From contig NZ_JAGMTU010000005.1 of assembly GCF_023703415.1 (NCBI RefSeq), forward strand, positions 372,001-436,000: a stretch of DNA of 64,000 bases. The letters are read 5' to 3'. This stretch comes from Microbacterium sp. USTB-Y (GTDB lineage Bacteria > Actinomycetota > Actinomycetes > Actinomycetales > Microbacteriaceae). Within the stretch, counting starts at the first letter, position 1, and each line of letters starts with the position of its first letter. Under the pieces are notes generated by a model. The model ran no database searches and was not told the DNA's origin. It saw only the letters and a program-made list of their open reading frames with translations. This document shows positions 41,646 through 50,767 of the stretch, in pieces. Made by a program: the position numbers and the translations under genes.

Positions 41646-42778
41646 CGCGCCTCGATCCGCTCGCGCGACGCCTCGGGCACCTGCTCCGGTCCGTCCGCTC
41701 CCGCACCGTGCGAGACGGTCCCGTCGAAGCGGTGGGCCGGCATGTCGTAGCCGAAGTATCCGGGACCGACCATCGCGAGCGCCTCGGCGGTGTGCCAGCG
41801 CTCGTCGGCGGGGGCCGCGAGCACGCGCACGCGCTGCCCGTAGCGGAGGGCCTCGGTCGTGATCGGCTCTCCGGACTCGCCCTCGACGACCATGATGAGG
41901 TCCGGCGTGGTGGCGAGGATCCGCCCGTCGGCTTCGGCGACGAGGTGCTCGTTCTGGAACTGCAGGGTGAGCGCGGTGCTGCCCTCGCCCTCGATGCGGG
42001 CGCGGCCGCGGGCGAATCCGGTCGTCGTGGCGCGCTGCACGTCGACGACCTTGCCGTCGAAGAGCTCGCGCCCCGACAGCTCGCGGACCGCGGCCTCGAC
42101 CGGGTCCGTCTTCGCGGCACGGGCGTCGGCGATCGCCCGCCCCACCGTGATGCACCGGGACAGAGAGCCGCCGACGAGTCCCGCTCTGGCCTGCGCGCCG
42201 GTCATCGAGAACCCGGCGATCATCGTGGAGCAGCCCATCTCGACGGTCGCGACGCGCGCGATCCGCTCCGTCCAGGCGTTGTCGACCGTCTGCAACACCG
42301 CGATGTTGCCCTTCTCGTCGCTGAGGGCGAGCGGCGAGGCGGTGACGCCGATGAGCGTGGGCAGGACCATCTGCAGCTCGGGGAACGCGCGGCCCATGCC
42401 GTCGGCGTCCACGAGCGGCAGTCCGAGCGCCGCGGCGGCCGCGACGGGGATCGTCGAGTTCACGCCGCCCACCTCGGCGCACGCGATGTGCGTGACGGGG
42501 CGGCCCAGGTGCGCGCCGAGGGCGCGCACGGGCTCGACGACCTCGTCCAGGCTCGGGAGCTTCTCCACCATGACGGTCGGCGCGCCCATCATCGCGACGA
42601 ACAGCACGTGCGCGTCGTCGGGGACCTCGGCGAGGTCGAGGACCGGGACGGGTCCGCCGGACAGCGCCTGACGGGCGAGGAGGGACCCGATGTACGGGTC
42701 GCCGCCGCCGCCGGTGCCGAACACGGCGGCGCCGCGGGCGAGATCCTCGATCTGCGCGGTGTCGATCTGCCAGCCCAT
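41642..42778 (-). CDS. DUF917 (S-methylthiohydantoin desulfurase-like) protein, second intact copy
   Basis: 378 aa, same layout as its downstream neighbour: LARGAAVFGTGGGGDPYIGS, MMGAPTVMVEKLPSLDE, CAEVGGVNSTIPVAAAAALGLPLVDADGMGRAFPELQM, FARGRARIEGEGSTALTLQF, EPITTEALRYGQRVRVLAAP. Its C-terminus continues about 30 residues further. One base separates its ATG 42778 from the HyuA-like stop. The two copies may form a heteromer or act on successive intermediates. Confidence 0.85.
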   Translation of the reverse strand: MGWQIDTAQIEDLARGAAVFGTGGGGDPYIGSLLARQALSGGPVPVLDLAEVPDDAHVLFVAMMGAPTVMVEKLPSLDEVVEPVRALGAHLGRPVTHIACAEVGGVNSTIPVAAAAALGLPLVDADGMGRAFPELQMVLPTLIGVTASPLALSDEKGNIAVLQTVDNAWTERIARVATVEMGCSTMIAGFSMTGAQARAGLVGGSLSRCITVGRAIADARAAKTDPVEAAVRELSGRELFDGKVVDVQRATTTGFARGRARIEGEGSTALTLQFQNEHLVAEADGRILATTPDLIMVVEGESGEPITTEALRYGQRVRVLAAPADERWHTAEALAMVGPGYFGYDMPAHRFDGTVSHGAGADGPEQVPEASRERIEAR

Positions 42779-42779
42779 C

Positions 42780-44327
42780 TCAGGCCCCCATGTCCAGGTC
42801 GCCGACGGCCTTGGCGCGGATGCGCGTGGCGTTGCCGGGCAGGTACGGGATCGGGACCTCGTCGAAGTCGATGATCGCGACCGTGGACGGCTTCGCGCCG
42901 GCGGCGATCGCCTTGTCGACGGCCTCCGCGCGGACCGCGGCGATGGTCTCGTCGCGCGCGCCGGGGGCGATCGCGTAGACCTTGTCGATCTCGCCGCCGA
43001 CCTGGGCGATCGAGGCGCCGATCGCGTTCGCGACCGCGTAGTTCTCCGGGCGGTGCACGGGGCCGAACGGCTCCAGCACGTCAGGCAGCAGGATGGATCC
43101 GCCGCCGACGGCGACCACCGCGATGGGGTCGGGGGAGGTGCGCATGCGGTCGACCGCCTCCGAGACCCGCTCGGCGATGCGCGTGAGCACGCGCTGCACG
43201 AACTCCGGGTCGAGGTGCGCGACCTTCGCGGGGTCGCCGACCTGGGCGCGGCCCGCGGCGACCGCGATGTCGGTCGCCGTCAGCGTCGAGCCGCCGAAGA
43301 CGAGCGCCTCGGTGCCGAGGCGGTAGCCGACCGAGGCCGGGCCGACCTCGGCCGTGGAGGTGTCGACGATGCTGCCGCCGCCGATCCCGAGCGAGAGCAC
43401 GTCGGGCATGCGGAAGTTCGTGCGGATGCCGGCGACCTTGACCTCGTTCGCGGTCTCGCGGGGGAAGCCGTTGACGAGCAGGCCGATGTCCGCGGTGGTG
43501 CCGCCCACGTCGATCACCGCGCAGTCCTGCAAGCCGCTCGTGGCCGCGGCTCCGCGCATCGAGTTCGTCGGGCCGGAGGCGAAAGTGGCGACGGGGTAGC
43601 GGCGCACGTACTCGTCGTCCATGAGCGTGCCGTCGTTCTGGCTGAGGAAGATCGGCGCCTCGATGCCGTGCGCGCGGACGGCGGCGGTGAGGCCGTCGAC
43701 GATCTCGGAGGCGAGCTCGCGCAGGGCGGCGTTGATGATCGTGGCGTTCTCGCGCTCGAGGATGCCGATCCGGCCGATCTCGTGCGAGAGGGAGATCGCG
43801 ACGTCGTCGCCGAGGACCTCGCCGAGGATCTCGGCGGCGCGCACCTCGAGGTCGTGGTTGACCGGGCTGAACACGGCCGAGATCGCGACCGAGCGGATCC
43901 CGTGCTCCTTCATGTCCGCGGCGATCCCGCGCAGCTCCTCGGGATCGAGCGGGGAGATCGGGCGGCCGTCGAACTCGTAGCCGCCGTGCGCGAGGTAGCT
44001 GCGCGCCTGGGCGGCCTCGAGCAGCTCGCCGGGCCAGTCGACGAGCGGCGGCAGGGCGCGGGTCGCGGGCAGACCGAGCCGGAGGGCGGCGGTGGGCGCG
44101 AGGCGGCTGGCCTGCACGAGCGCGTTGATGAAGTGCGTCGTGCCGATCATCACGGCCTCGATGTCGGATCCCTCGAACGGGTGGTGCGCGCGCAGATCCT
44201 CGATCGCCTGCACGATCCCGTCGGTCACGTCGGGGGTGGTGGAGTGCTTCACCCCGGCAAGGGTGTGGGCGCCGTCCATGAGGACGGCATCCGTGTTGGT
44301 GCCGCCGACGTCGATGCCGATGTGCAT
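42780..44327 (-). CDS. Hydantoinase/oxoprolinase family protein (HyuA-like)
   Basis: 515 aa with the acetate/sugar-kinase-like ATP-binding fold. N-terminal MHIGIDVGGTNTDAVL (phosphate loop), VMIGTTHFINALVQ, ISLSHEIGRIGILERENATIINAAL; central CAVIDVGGTTADIGLLVNGFP; C-terminal VVAVGGGSILLP. This matches Hydant_A_N plus Hydantoinase_A domains, which open five-membered lactam/hydantoin rings at the cost of ATP. No HyuB subunit is present; DUF917 proteins take its place in the operon. Its start is preceded by GAAAGCGAGA. Confidence 0.87.
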   Translation of the reverse strand: MHIGIDVGGTNTDAVLMDGAHTLAGVKHSTTPDVTDGIVQAIEDLRAHHPFEGSDIEAVMIGTTHFINALVQASRLAPTAALRLGLPATRALPPLVDWPGELLEAAQARSYLAHGGYEFDGRPISPLDPEELRGIAADMKEHGIRSVAISAVFSPVNHDLEVRAAEILGEVLGDDVAISLSHEIGRIGILERENATIINAALRELASEIVDGLTAAVRAHGIEAPIFLSQNDGTLMDDEYVRRYPVATFASGPTNSMRGAAATSGLQDCAVIDVGGTTADIGLLVNGFPRETANEVKVAGIRTNFRMPDVLSLGIGGGSIVDTSTAEVGPASVGYRLGTEALVFGGSTLTATDIAVAAGRAQVGDPAKVAHLDPEFVQRVLTRIAERVSEAVDRMRTSPDPIAVVAVGGGSILLPDVLEPFGPVHRPENYAVANAIGASIAQVGGEIDKVYAIAPGARDETIAAVRAEAVDKAIAAGAKPSTVAIIDFDEVPIPYLPGNATRIRAKAVGDLDMGA

Positions 44328-44413
44328 GGTTCTCGCTTTCTCGGTGTTTCTGAGACGAATGGTCCCGTCGCGGGGAATCGGAAGGCGCCGTGCCCCGCGA
44401 CGGAGTCTGGGGG

Positions 44414-45748
44414 TCAGACCGCCGTGGTCTCCGCGGGGTCGGCCTGACGGGTGGGGACGGCCCCGACGCCGCGGACGAGGCCCAGCTTGCCCGCCGCGAT
44501 GTACAGGACCATCGAGAGGAACAGGCTGATGAGGGACGGGATCCCCCAGGTCACGAAGTAGCCGACGAGGGACGAGACCAGCCAGACCACGATCGTGGCG
44601 GGGACGATGCGCGGGGCGGAGGCGGGGAGCACCCCCTCCTCGCGGCTGGCGTCGAGCTCCCCGCGCCAGCGCCGCACGACGAAGTACTCGGCGACCATGA
44701 TGCCGGCGATCGGCGGGAACGCGACGCTCAGCACGATGAGGAACTGGGTGAACTGCCCGAGGATCCCGGCGGCGGCGAGGACGGATCCGACCACGCCGAG
44801 CACGATCGTCGTCGTCACGCGGTGCAGGTTCTTGCCGAACGTCGTGGACACGAAGTTCACCAGGCCCAGGGCCGAGGAGTAGAGGTTCCAGTCGTTGATC
44901 TTGAGCGTTCCCGTGATGACGATGATGAGACCGACCAGGCCGACCGAGCTCGTCACGATCGCGACGATGTCACCCGACTTCGCGGCGTGCGCGAGGAGCA
45001 CCCCGGCCAGGCCGATCACGAACTCGCCCAGGGTGACGCCCACGACCGTCTGCTTGACGACGTCGGCGCGGGAGCGGTTGAAGCGGGTCATGTCGCCGGT
45101 GATGATCGCGCCCACGATGAGACCGCCGGCGACGATGCCGGTGCCGGCCCAGACGCTGATGTGCGGTCCCGGCGCGGGGCTCGTCAGCAGCGTGCCGAGG
45201 TCGTGGCGGCTGAGCTCGGAGATCACCGACCAGCCCACGAGGATGAGGAACAGCGGCACGGTGATGTTCGCGAGCCACTGCATGCCGAGGAAGCCGAACG
45301 CGACGATCGCGGTGACGGCGAGGCCGAACAGCAGGCTCCACAGCCAGGTCGGCAGCACGCCGGGCATGAGCGCGTCGAGCGACTGCGCCGAGATCGCGGA
45401 CTGGATGCCGAACCAGCCGATGAGGCTGATGCCGATCGCGAGCCCGACGAGCGCCGCGCCGATCTCGCCGAAGCCGGTCCAGCGGGCGAGGAGCGCCGTG
45501 TTCAGGCCCTCGCGCTGCCCGATGAACCCGACGATGCACATGATGACCTCGAGGATCACGGATCCGAGGAGGAACGCGAGCGCCGCCTCCCCGAAGCTCA
45601 TCCCGTAGCCCAGGGTGGCGCCGAGGAGGAACTGCGACAGGGCGGAGACCTGGCCGAAGCGCTGCACGGCGATGCCGAACCAGGGCTTTCGTGCTTCGGG
45701 TGTCACGCGGGAGAGGGCGAAGTCGTCGTGCGGCGCGATGCGGGCCAT
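44414..45748 (-). CDS. NCS1 family permease (cytosine/hydantoin type)
   Basis: 444-aa transporter with twelve predicted helices. NCS1 features: the N-terminal WFGIAVQRFGQVSALSQFLLGATLGYGMSF, QREGLNTALLARWTGFGEIG and the GDMTRFNRSRADVV stretch. Start ATG 45748 follows AAGGAA. First gene of the leftward half of the divergon facing hutH. Likely imports the ring compound processed by HyuA and the DUF917 proteins. It is distinct from the second NCS1 permease at 20226-21674. Confidence 0.86.
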   Translation of the reverse strand: MARIAPHDDFALSRVTPEARKPWFGIAVQRFGQVSALSQFLLGATLGYGMSFGEAALAFLLGSVILEVIMCIVGFIGQREGLNTALLARWTGFGEIGAALVGLAIGISLIGWFGIQSAISAQSLDALMPGVLPTWLWSLLFGLAVTAIVAFGFLGMQWLANITVPLFLILVGWSVISELSRHDLGTLLTSPAPGPHISVWAGTGIVAGGLIVGAIITGDMTRFNRSRADVVKQTVVGVTLGEFVIGLAGVLLAHAAKSGDIVAIVTSSVGLVGLIIVITGTLKINDWNLYSSALGLVNFVSTTFGKNLHRVTTTIVLGVVGSVLAAAGILGQFTQFLIVLSVAFPPIAGIMVAEYFVVRRWRGELDASREEGVLPASAPRIVPATIVVWLVSSLVGYFVTWGIPSLISLFLSMVLYIAAGKLGLVRGVGAVPTRQADPAETTAV

Positions 45749-45813
45749 GGTGGTTTCCTTCGGGCGGAAGAGGATGGTGCCGCTCACGCTAGTGACGTGC
45801 CGCGCGCCCCACC

Positions 45814-45860
45814 ATGTGCGATCTGCACTGATGTCGTCTGCTGATCGACAGGTCGCACAT
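45814..45860. promoter_or_regulatory. Paired inverted sites ATGTGCGAYCT
   Basis: ATGTGCGATCT (45814-45824) and AGGTCGCACAT (45850-45860) are inverted copies, 10 of 11 matching, with centres 36 bp apart. They lie 66-112 bp before the NCS1 permease start. Two copies on offset helical faces suggest cooperative binding by a dimeric regulator such as PucR or IclR. Confidence 0.55.
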
Positions 45861-45968
45861 CCGCCGTCCCGCTCGCGGTGTGCTGGGGCCGCGGATCGTG
45901 GTCATCGCTCCCGCCGGGTGCACGGGGTCTCGACACCCGATTCGCGCGATGTGCGTGCTCGCCACGAC

Positions 45969-45986
45969 TGTCTGTGATCACAGACA
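45969..45986. promoter_or_regulatory. Perfect 18-bp palindrome before hutH
   Basis: TGTCTGTGATCACAGACA is fully symmetric and ends 53 bp before the hutH ATG. It resembles a strong repressor operator. The core TGTGATCACA lacks the 6-bp spacer of a CRP site. The hut regulator itself is not evident in the window. Confidence 0.75.
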
Positions 45987-46039
45987 AGACGTCGTCCTGC
46001 GCCCTGTTCGGGCGGCAGGCGAGGGTGTGGAATCGTCTC

Positions 46040-47581
46040 ATGCCCCACACTTCCCCTGTCACCGTCGGTGCGGCGCCGCTGCGCCCCGAGGATGTCGTCG
46101 CCGTCGCCCGCCACCACGCCCCGATCGTCATCGATGCGGGCGCCCTCGACCGGGTCGCCGCCGCGCGCGGCGTGATCGACGGCATGGCCGCCGACCCGAA
46201 CCCGCACTACGGCGTCTCCACCGGCTTCGGGGCGCTGGCCACCACCTTCATCGCGCCCGAGCGCCGCCGCCAGCTGCAGCAGAGCCTCATCCGCTCGCAC
46301 GCCGCCGGCACCGGACCCGAGGTCGAGACCGAGGTCATCCGCGCCCTCCAGCTGCTGCGCCTGCAGACCCTCGCCTCCGGCCACACCGGCGTCCGCCCGC
46401 AGGTCGTCGAGACCTACGCCGCGATGCTCAACGCGGGCATCACCCCGATCGTGCGCGAGTACGGCTCCCTCGGCTGCTCGGGCGACCTCGCCCCGCTCGC
46501 GCACATCGCGCTCGCCTCGATGGGCGAGGGCGACGTGCGCGACGCCTCCGGTGAGAAGGTGCCGGCCGCCGACGCGCTGGCCGCGGCCGGCATCGCCCCG
46601 CTGCAGCTCGTCGAGAAGGAGGGCCTCGCCCTCATCAACGGCACCGACGGCATGCTCGGCATGCTCGTCCTCGCCCTCCACGACCTCGAGGACCTCTTCC
46701 TCACGGCCGACATCTCGGCGGCCATGTCGATCGAGTCGCAGCTCGGCACCGACGCGGTCTTCGCGGCCGACCTCATGGCACTGCGCCCGCAACTCGGCCA
46801 GGCCGTGTCCGCGGCGCACCTGCGCGCGTTCCTCGGATCCTCGCCGATGGTGCACAGCCACAAGGGCCCGGAGGACGGGCGCGTGCAGGACGCCTACTCG
46901 CTGCGCTGCTCGCCGCAGGTGCACGGCGCCGCCCGCGACACCGCGTCCTACGCCGCCACCATCGCGGAGCGCGAGCTCGCGAGCGTCGTCGACAACCCTG
47001 TCGTCACCAGCGACGGACGGATCGAGTCCAACGGCAACTTCCACGGCGCGCCCGTCGCCGCCGTGCTCGACTTCCTCGCGATCTCGGTCGCCGACGTCGC
47101 CTCGGTCGCGGAGCGCCGCACCGACCGCGCTCTGGACCCGGCCCGCAGCCACGGCCTGCCGCCGTTCCTCGCCGACGAGGTCGGCGTCGACTCCGGTCTG
47201 ATGATCGCGCAGTACGCCGCGGCCGGCATCGTCTCCGAGCTCAAGCGCCTCGCCGTGCCGGCCTCGGTCGACTCGATCCCGTCCTCCGCGATGCAGGAGG
47301 ACCACGTCTCGATGGGCTGGGCCGCGGCCCGCAAGCTCCGCCGCGCGATCGACGGCCTCGGCCGCGTCCTCGCGATCGAGATCCTCACCGGCGCCCGCGC
47401 GCTCGACCTGCGCGCGCCCCTCGAGGCCGGACCCGCCACCGGTGCGGTCCGCGACCTCGTCCGCACCGTGGCCGGCGGCCCCGGCCCCGACCGATTCCTC
47501 AGCCCTGACATGGAGGCCGTCGCTGCGCTCGTGCAGTCCGGCCAGATCGCTGCGATTGCGAAGGAGCACGCGAATGACTGA
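46040..47581 (+). CDS. hutH: Histidine ammonia-lyase
   Basis: Histidine to urocanate plus ammonia, first step of histidine catabolism. 513 aa, family length. The MIO cofactor is built from an in-chain tripeptide: here [15 protein letters not shown] with Cys146-Ser147-Gly148, so the first residue is Cys where most HALs have Ala. Other conserved parts: [60 protein letters not shown] and [11 protein letters not shown] 46040 was chosen. hutU starts 8 bp before its stop. Confidence 0.95.
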   Translation: MPHTSPVTVGAAPLRPEDVVAVARHHAPIVIDAGALDRVAAARGVIDGMAADPNPHYGVSTGFGALATTFIAPERRRQLQQSLIRSHAAGTGPEVETEVIRALQLLRLQTLASGHTGVRPQVVETYAAMLNAGITPIVREYGSLGCSGDLAPLAHIALASMGEGDVRDASGEKVPAADALAAAGIAPLQLVEKEGLALINGTDGMLGMLVLALHDLEDLFLTADISAAMSIESQLGTDAVFAADLMALRPQLGQAVSAAHLRAFLGSSPMVHSHKGPEDGRVQDAYSLRCSPQVHGAARDTASYAATIAERELASVVDNPVVTSDGRIESNGNFHGAPVAAVLDFLAISVADVASVAERRTDRALDPARSHGLPPFLADEVGVDSGLMIAQYAAAGIVSELKRLAVPASVDSIPSSAMQEDHVSMGWAAARKLRRAIDGLGRVLAIEILTGARALDLRAPLEAGPATGAVRDLVRTVAGGPGPDRFLSPDMEAVAALVQSGQIAAIAKEHAND

Positions 47582-49265
47582 CACCACCACCACCACGGCG
47601 GGCCCGACCCTGTCGGACCCGACCCGCTCCATCCGCGCCACCCGCGGCAACGAGCGCACCGCGAAGAGCTGGGGCGCCGAGGCCGCGAAGCGGATGCTCA
47701 TGAACAACCTCGACCCCGAGGTCGCCGAGCACCCCGAGGACCTCGTGGTCTACGGCGGAACCGGCCGCGCCGCGCGCAGCTGGGAGGCGTACGACGCGAT
47801 CGTGCGCACGCTCGACGAGCTCGAGCCCGACGAGACCCTGCTCGTGCAGTCCGGCAAGCCGGTCGGCGTGTTCCGCACGCACGAGTGGGCGCCGCGCGTG
47901 CTCATCGCCAACTCCAACCTCGTCGGCGACTGGGCCACCTGGCCCGAGTTCCGCAAGCTCGAGGCCGAGGGCCTGATGATGTACGGCCAGATGACGGCCG
48001 GATCCTGGATCTACATCGGATCCCAGGGCATCCTGCAGGGCACCTACGAGACGTTCGCGGCCGTGGCCCGCTCGCTCGGCAAGGACTCCCTCAAGGGCAC
48101 GCTCTCGCTCACCGGCGGCGCCGGCGGCATGGGCGGCGCGCAGCCGCTCGCCGTCACCCTGAACGACGGCGCCTGCCTGATCGTCGACGTCGACGAGTCG
48201 CGTCTCGCGCGCCGTGTCGACCACGGCTACCTCGACGTCTACTACACCGACCTCGACGAGGCGATCGCCCGTGCGGTCGCCGCAAAGGAGGCGGGCGAGG
48301 CCCTCTCCGTCGGCATCGTCGGCAACGCGGCGGAGATCTTCCCCGAGCTGTTCCGCCGGGGCGTGCCGATCGACATCGTGACCGACCAGACCAGCGCGCA
48401 CGACCCGCTCGCGTACCTGCCGATCGGCATCTCGGTCGAGGACTGGAAGGCCGAGGCCGAGCGCGACCCCGAGGAGTTCACCCGCCGTTCGCGCGAGGCC
48501 ATGGCCGCGCACGTCCGCGCGATGGTCGCGTTCCAGGACGCGGGCGCCGCGGTGTTCGACTACGGCAACTCGATCCGCGCCGAGGCGGTGCTCGGAGGCT
48601 TCGACCGCGCGTTCGAGTTCCCCGGCTTCGTGCCGGCGTACATCCGGCCGCAGTTCGAAGAGGGCCGCGGCCCGTTCCGCTGGGCGGCGCTCTCGGGCGA
48701 CCCGGAGGACATCTACAAGACCGACCGCGCCATCGCGGAGCTCTTCCCGGAGGACGCGGCGCTGCACCGCTGGCTGGAGAAGGCCGGCGAGAAGGTGCAC
48801 TTCGAGGGTCTGCCGGCCCGCATCTGCTGGCTGGGCTACAAGGAGCGCCACCTGGCGGGCCTGAAGTTCAACGAGATGGTCGCCTCGGGCGAGCTGTCCG
48901 CGCCGATCGTCATCGGCCGCGACCACCTCGACTCCGGCTCGGTCGCCAGCCCGTACCGCGAGACCGAGGCCATGAAGGACGGATCCGACGCGATCGCCGA
49001 CTGGCCGCTCCTCAACGCCCTGCTGAACACGGCGTCGGGGGCGAGCTGGGTGTCGCTGCACCACGGCGGCGGCGTCGGCATCGGCCGCTCCATCCACGCC
49101 GGTCAGGTGACCGTCGCGGACGGATCCGCCCTGGCCGCCGAGAAGCTCGAGCGCGTGCTCACCAACGACCCGGGCACCGGCGTCATGCGGCACGTCGACG
49201 CGGGCTACGACCACGCGAAGGACATCGCGCGCGAGCGAGGCCTCAAGGTCCCGATGGGACTCTGA
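47574..49265 (+). CDS. hutU: Urocanate hydratase
   Basis: Urocanate to imidazolonepropionate, NAD-dependent. 563 aa, as usual. Conserved blocks: [123 protein letters not shown] and [24 protein letters not shown] 47574 has GAAGGAG upstream and overlaps the hutH 3' end by 8 bp, so the two are coupled. Confidence 0.97.
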   Translation: MTDTTTTTAGPTLSDPTRSIRATRGNERTAKSWGAEAAKRMLMNNLDPEVAEHPEDLVVYGGTGRAARSWEAYDAIVRTLDELEPDETLLVQSGKPVGVFRTHEWAPRVLIANSNLVGDWATWPEFRKLEAEGLMMYGQMTAGSWIYIGSQGILQGTYETFAAVARSLGKDSLKGTLSLTGGAGGMGGAQPLAVTLNDGACLIVDVDESRLARRVDHGYLDVYYTDLDEAIARAVAAKEAGEALSVGIVGNAAEIFPELFRRGVPIDIVTDQTSAHDPLAYLPIGISVEDWKAEAERDPEEFTRRSREAMAAHVRAMVAFQDAGAAVFDYGNSIRAEAVLGGFDRAFEFPGFVPAYIRPQFEEGRGPFRWAALSGDPEDIYKTDRAIAELFPEDAALHRWLEKAGEKVHFEGLPARICWLGYKERHLAGLKFNEMVASGELSAPIVIGRDHLDSGSVASPYRETEAMKDGSDAIADWPLLNALLNTASGASWVSLHHGGGVGIGRSIHAGQVTVADGSALAAEKLERVLTNDPGTGVMRHVDAGYDHAKDIARERGLKVPMGL

Positions 49266-49364
49266 GCCGAGCTCGGACACAGACGGCGTCCCGCTCTGCG
49301 CACCTCGTCGGGGGATGGGGGAGCGCAGGGCGGGACGCGACCATTTCTGGAAAGGCGGCGGGAC

Positions 49365-50606
49365 ATGCGGATCCTCATCACGAACATCGGCGAGCTGACG
49401 ACGAACGACCCGGCCCCCGCGGTCGGAGAGCCCGATCGATCGGTCGGAGCTACCGGAGACCGCTGCGGCACGCGGCACGATGCCGCCGTGCTCATTGAGG
49501 GCGACCGGATCGCGTGGGTCGGAGCGGCGGCGGACGCCGACGGGGTCGTTGAGCGAGCGAAGCGAGACGAGACGTCGCACGCCGACGAGCTCACCGTCGT
49601 CGACGCGGCGGGGCGCGCGGTGATCCCGGGCTTCGTGGACAGCCACAGCCACCTCGTCTTCGGCGGCGATCGGGCCGCGGAGTTCGAGGCCCGCATGCAG
49701 GGCCAGAAGTATGCCGCCGGCGGCATCCGTTCGACGGTGGCCGCCACCCGGGCGGCGAGCGACGACGAGCTGCGGGCGCGCCTGCGCGGCTTCCTCGACG
49801 AGATGCTCGCCCAGGGCACCACGACGGTCGAGATCAAGAGCGGCTACGGACTCGACGTCGCGACCGAGGAGCGCCTGGTGCGCCTCGCCGCCGAGGTCAC
49901 CCCCGAGGTCACCTTCCTCGGCGCGCACGTCGTGCCCGCCGAGTACGCCGATCGCGGCGACGACTACGTCGACCTCGTCACGGGGGAGATGCTCGACGCC
50001 TGCGCTCCGCATGCGAAGTGGATCGACGTGTTCTGCGAGACGGGTGCGTTCACCGTGCCCCAGTCGCGGCGCGTGCTCGAGGCCGGCATCGCGCGCGGCC
50101 TGCAGCCGCGCGTGCACGCGAGCCAGCTCGGCCCCGGCGAGGGCGTGCAGTTGGCGGTCGACCTCGGCGCCGCCTCGATCGACCACGGCACTTACCTCAC
50201 CGACGACGATGTGACGGCGCTCGCCGGATCCGACACCGTCCTCACGCTCCTGCCCGGCGTGGAGTTCTCCACCCGCCAGCCCTATCCCGACGCCCGCCGG
50301 CTCATCGACGCCGGCGTGACCGTGGCGATCGCCTGCGACACGAACCCCGGATCGAGCTTCACCTCGTCGATGCCCTTCTGCATCGCCGTCGCGGTGCGCG
50401 ACATGCGGATGACCGTCGCCGAGGCGATCCACGCGGCGACGGCCGGGGGAGCGGCGGCCCTGCGCCGCACCGACATCGGCCGCATCGCTCCGGGGATGCG
50501 CGCCGACCTCGTGCTGCTGAAGAGCCCCAGCCGCGTGCACCTGGCCTACCGTCCCGGCGTGCCGCTCGTCGACGCCGTCTGGAAGGACGGCGTGCGCGCG
50601 GTCTGA
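49365..50606 (+). CDS. hutI: Imidazolonepropionase with a repeat-derived insert
   Basis: 4-imidazolone-5-propanoate to N-formimino-glutamate. 413 aa. Amidohydrolase motifs are intact: [26 protein letters not shown] (HxH), [61 protein letters not shown]. The N-terminal beta-domain carries extra segments: [18 protein letters not shown] near 24-41 and [14 protein letters not shown] near 62-75. The second is encoded by a copy of the dispersed palindromic repeat read in frame. About 100 bp after hutU. No hutG or hutF follows directly. Confidence 0.95.
   Translation: MRILITNIGELTTNDPAPAVGEPDRSVGATGDRCGTRHDAAVLIEGDRIAWVGAAADADGVVERAKRDETSHADELTVVDAAGRAVIPGFVDSHSHLVFGGDRAAEFEARMQGQKYAAGGIRSTVAATRAASDDELRARLRGFLDEMLAQGTTTVEIKSGYGLDVATEERLVRLAAEVTPEVTFLGAHVVPAEYADRGDDYVDLVTGEMLDACAPHAKWIDVFCETGAFTVPQSRRVLEAGIARGLQPRVHASQLGPGEGVQLAVDLGAASIDHGTYLTDDDVTALAGSDTVLTLLPGVEFSTRQPYPDARRLIDAGVTVAIACDTNPGSSFTSSMPFCIAVAVRDMRMTVAEAIHAATAGGAAALRRTDIGRIAPGMRADLVLLKSPSRVHLAYRPGVPLVDAVWKDGVRAV
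49541..49573 (+). repeat. Family 1 repeat fragment inside hutI
   Basis: GGTCGTTGAGCGAGCG, then AAGCGAGACGAGACG, matches the arm of the dispersed palindrome seen at 11819 and 18382. It is translated as part of [12 protein letters not shown] in HutI without breaking the frame. Confidence 0.85.
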
Positions 50607-50640
50607 GGCGGGTTCGCCCGCCCGCGCGCGCTGCGGGCGA

Positions 50641-50727
50641 CGTCACGATCAGCACAGGTTGTGACGATCGGCACAGGATCTGGTCTGAATCCTGTGCCGA
50701 TCGTCGCACCGTGTGCTGATCGTGACG
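50641..50727. repeat. GTCACGATCGGCACAG palindrome, locus A (possible bidirectional terminator)
   Basis: Two 39-bp arms (50641-50679, 50689-50727) match in 36 positions around a 9-bp loop. Each arm contains two units, GTCACGATCAGCACA and GTGACGATCGGCACA. It lies in the convergent gap between hutI and the hydrolase gene; no T tract. Same family at 60320 and 61367. Confidence 0.9.
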
Positions 50728-50767
50728 GCCCGAGCCTGGCGGACCACCCGTTCGGCGAGGGCGGGAC

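Noticed and set aside
45969..45986. CRP/cAMP site before hutH
   Set aside because: TGTGA and TCACA are directly joined; a CRP site needs a 6-bp spacer.
49440..49575. Frameshift in hutI
   Set aside because: The odd peptide segments stay in frame and normal HutI sequence resumes at once, so they are insertions, not frame errors.
47499..50540. 1013-codon leftward frame across hutU and hutI
   Set aside because: It runs antisense to two well-conserved enzymes and shows no motif.
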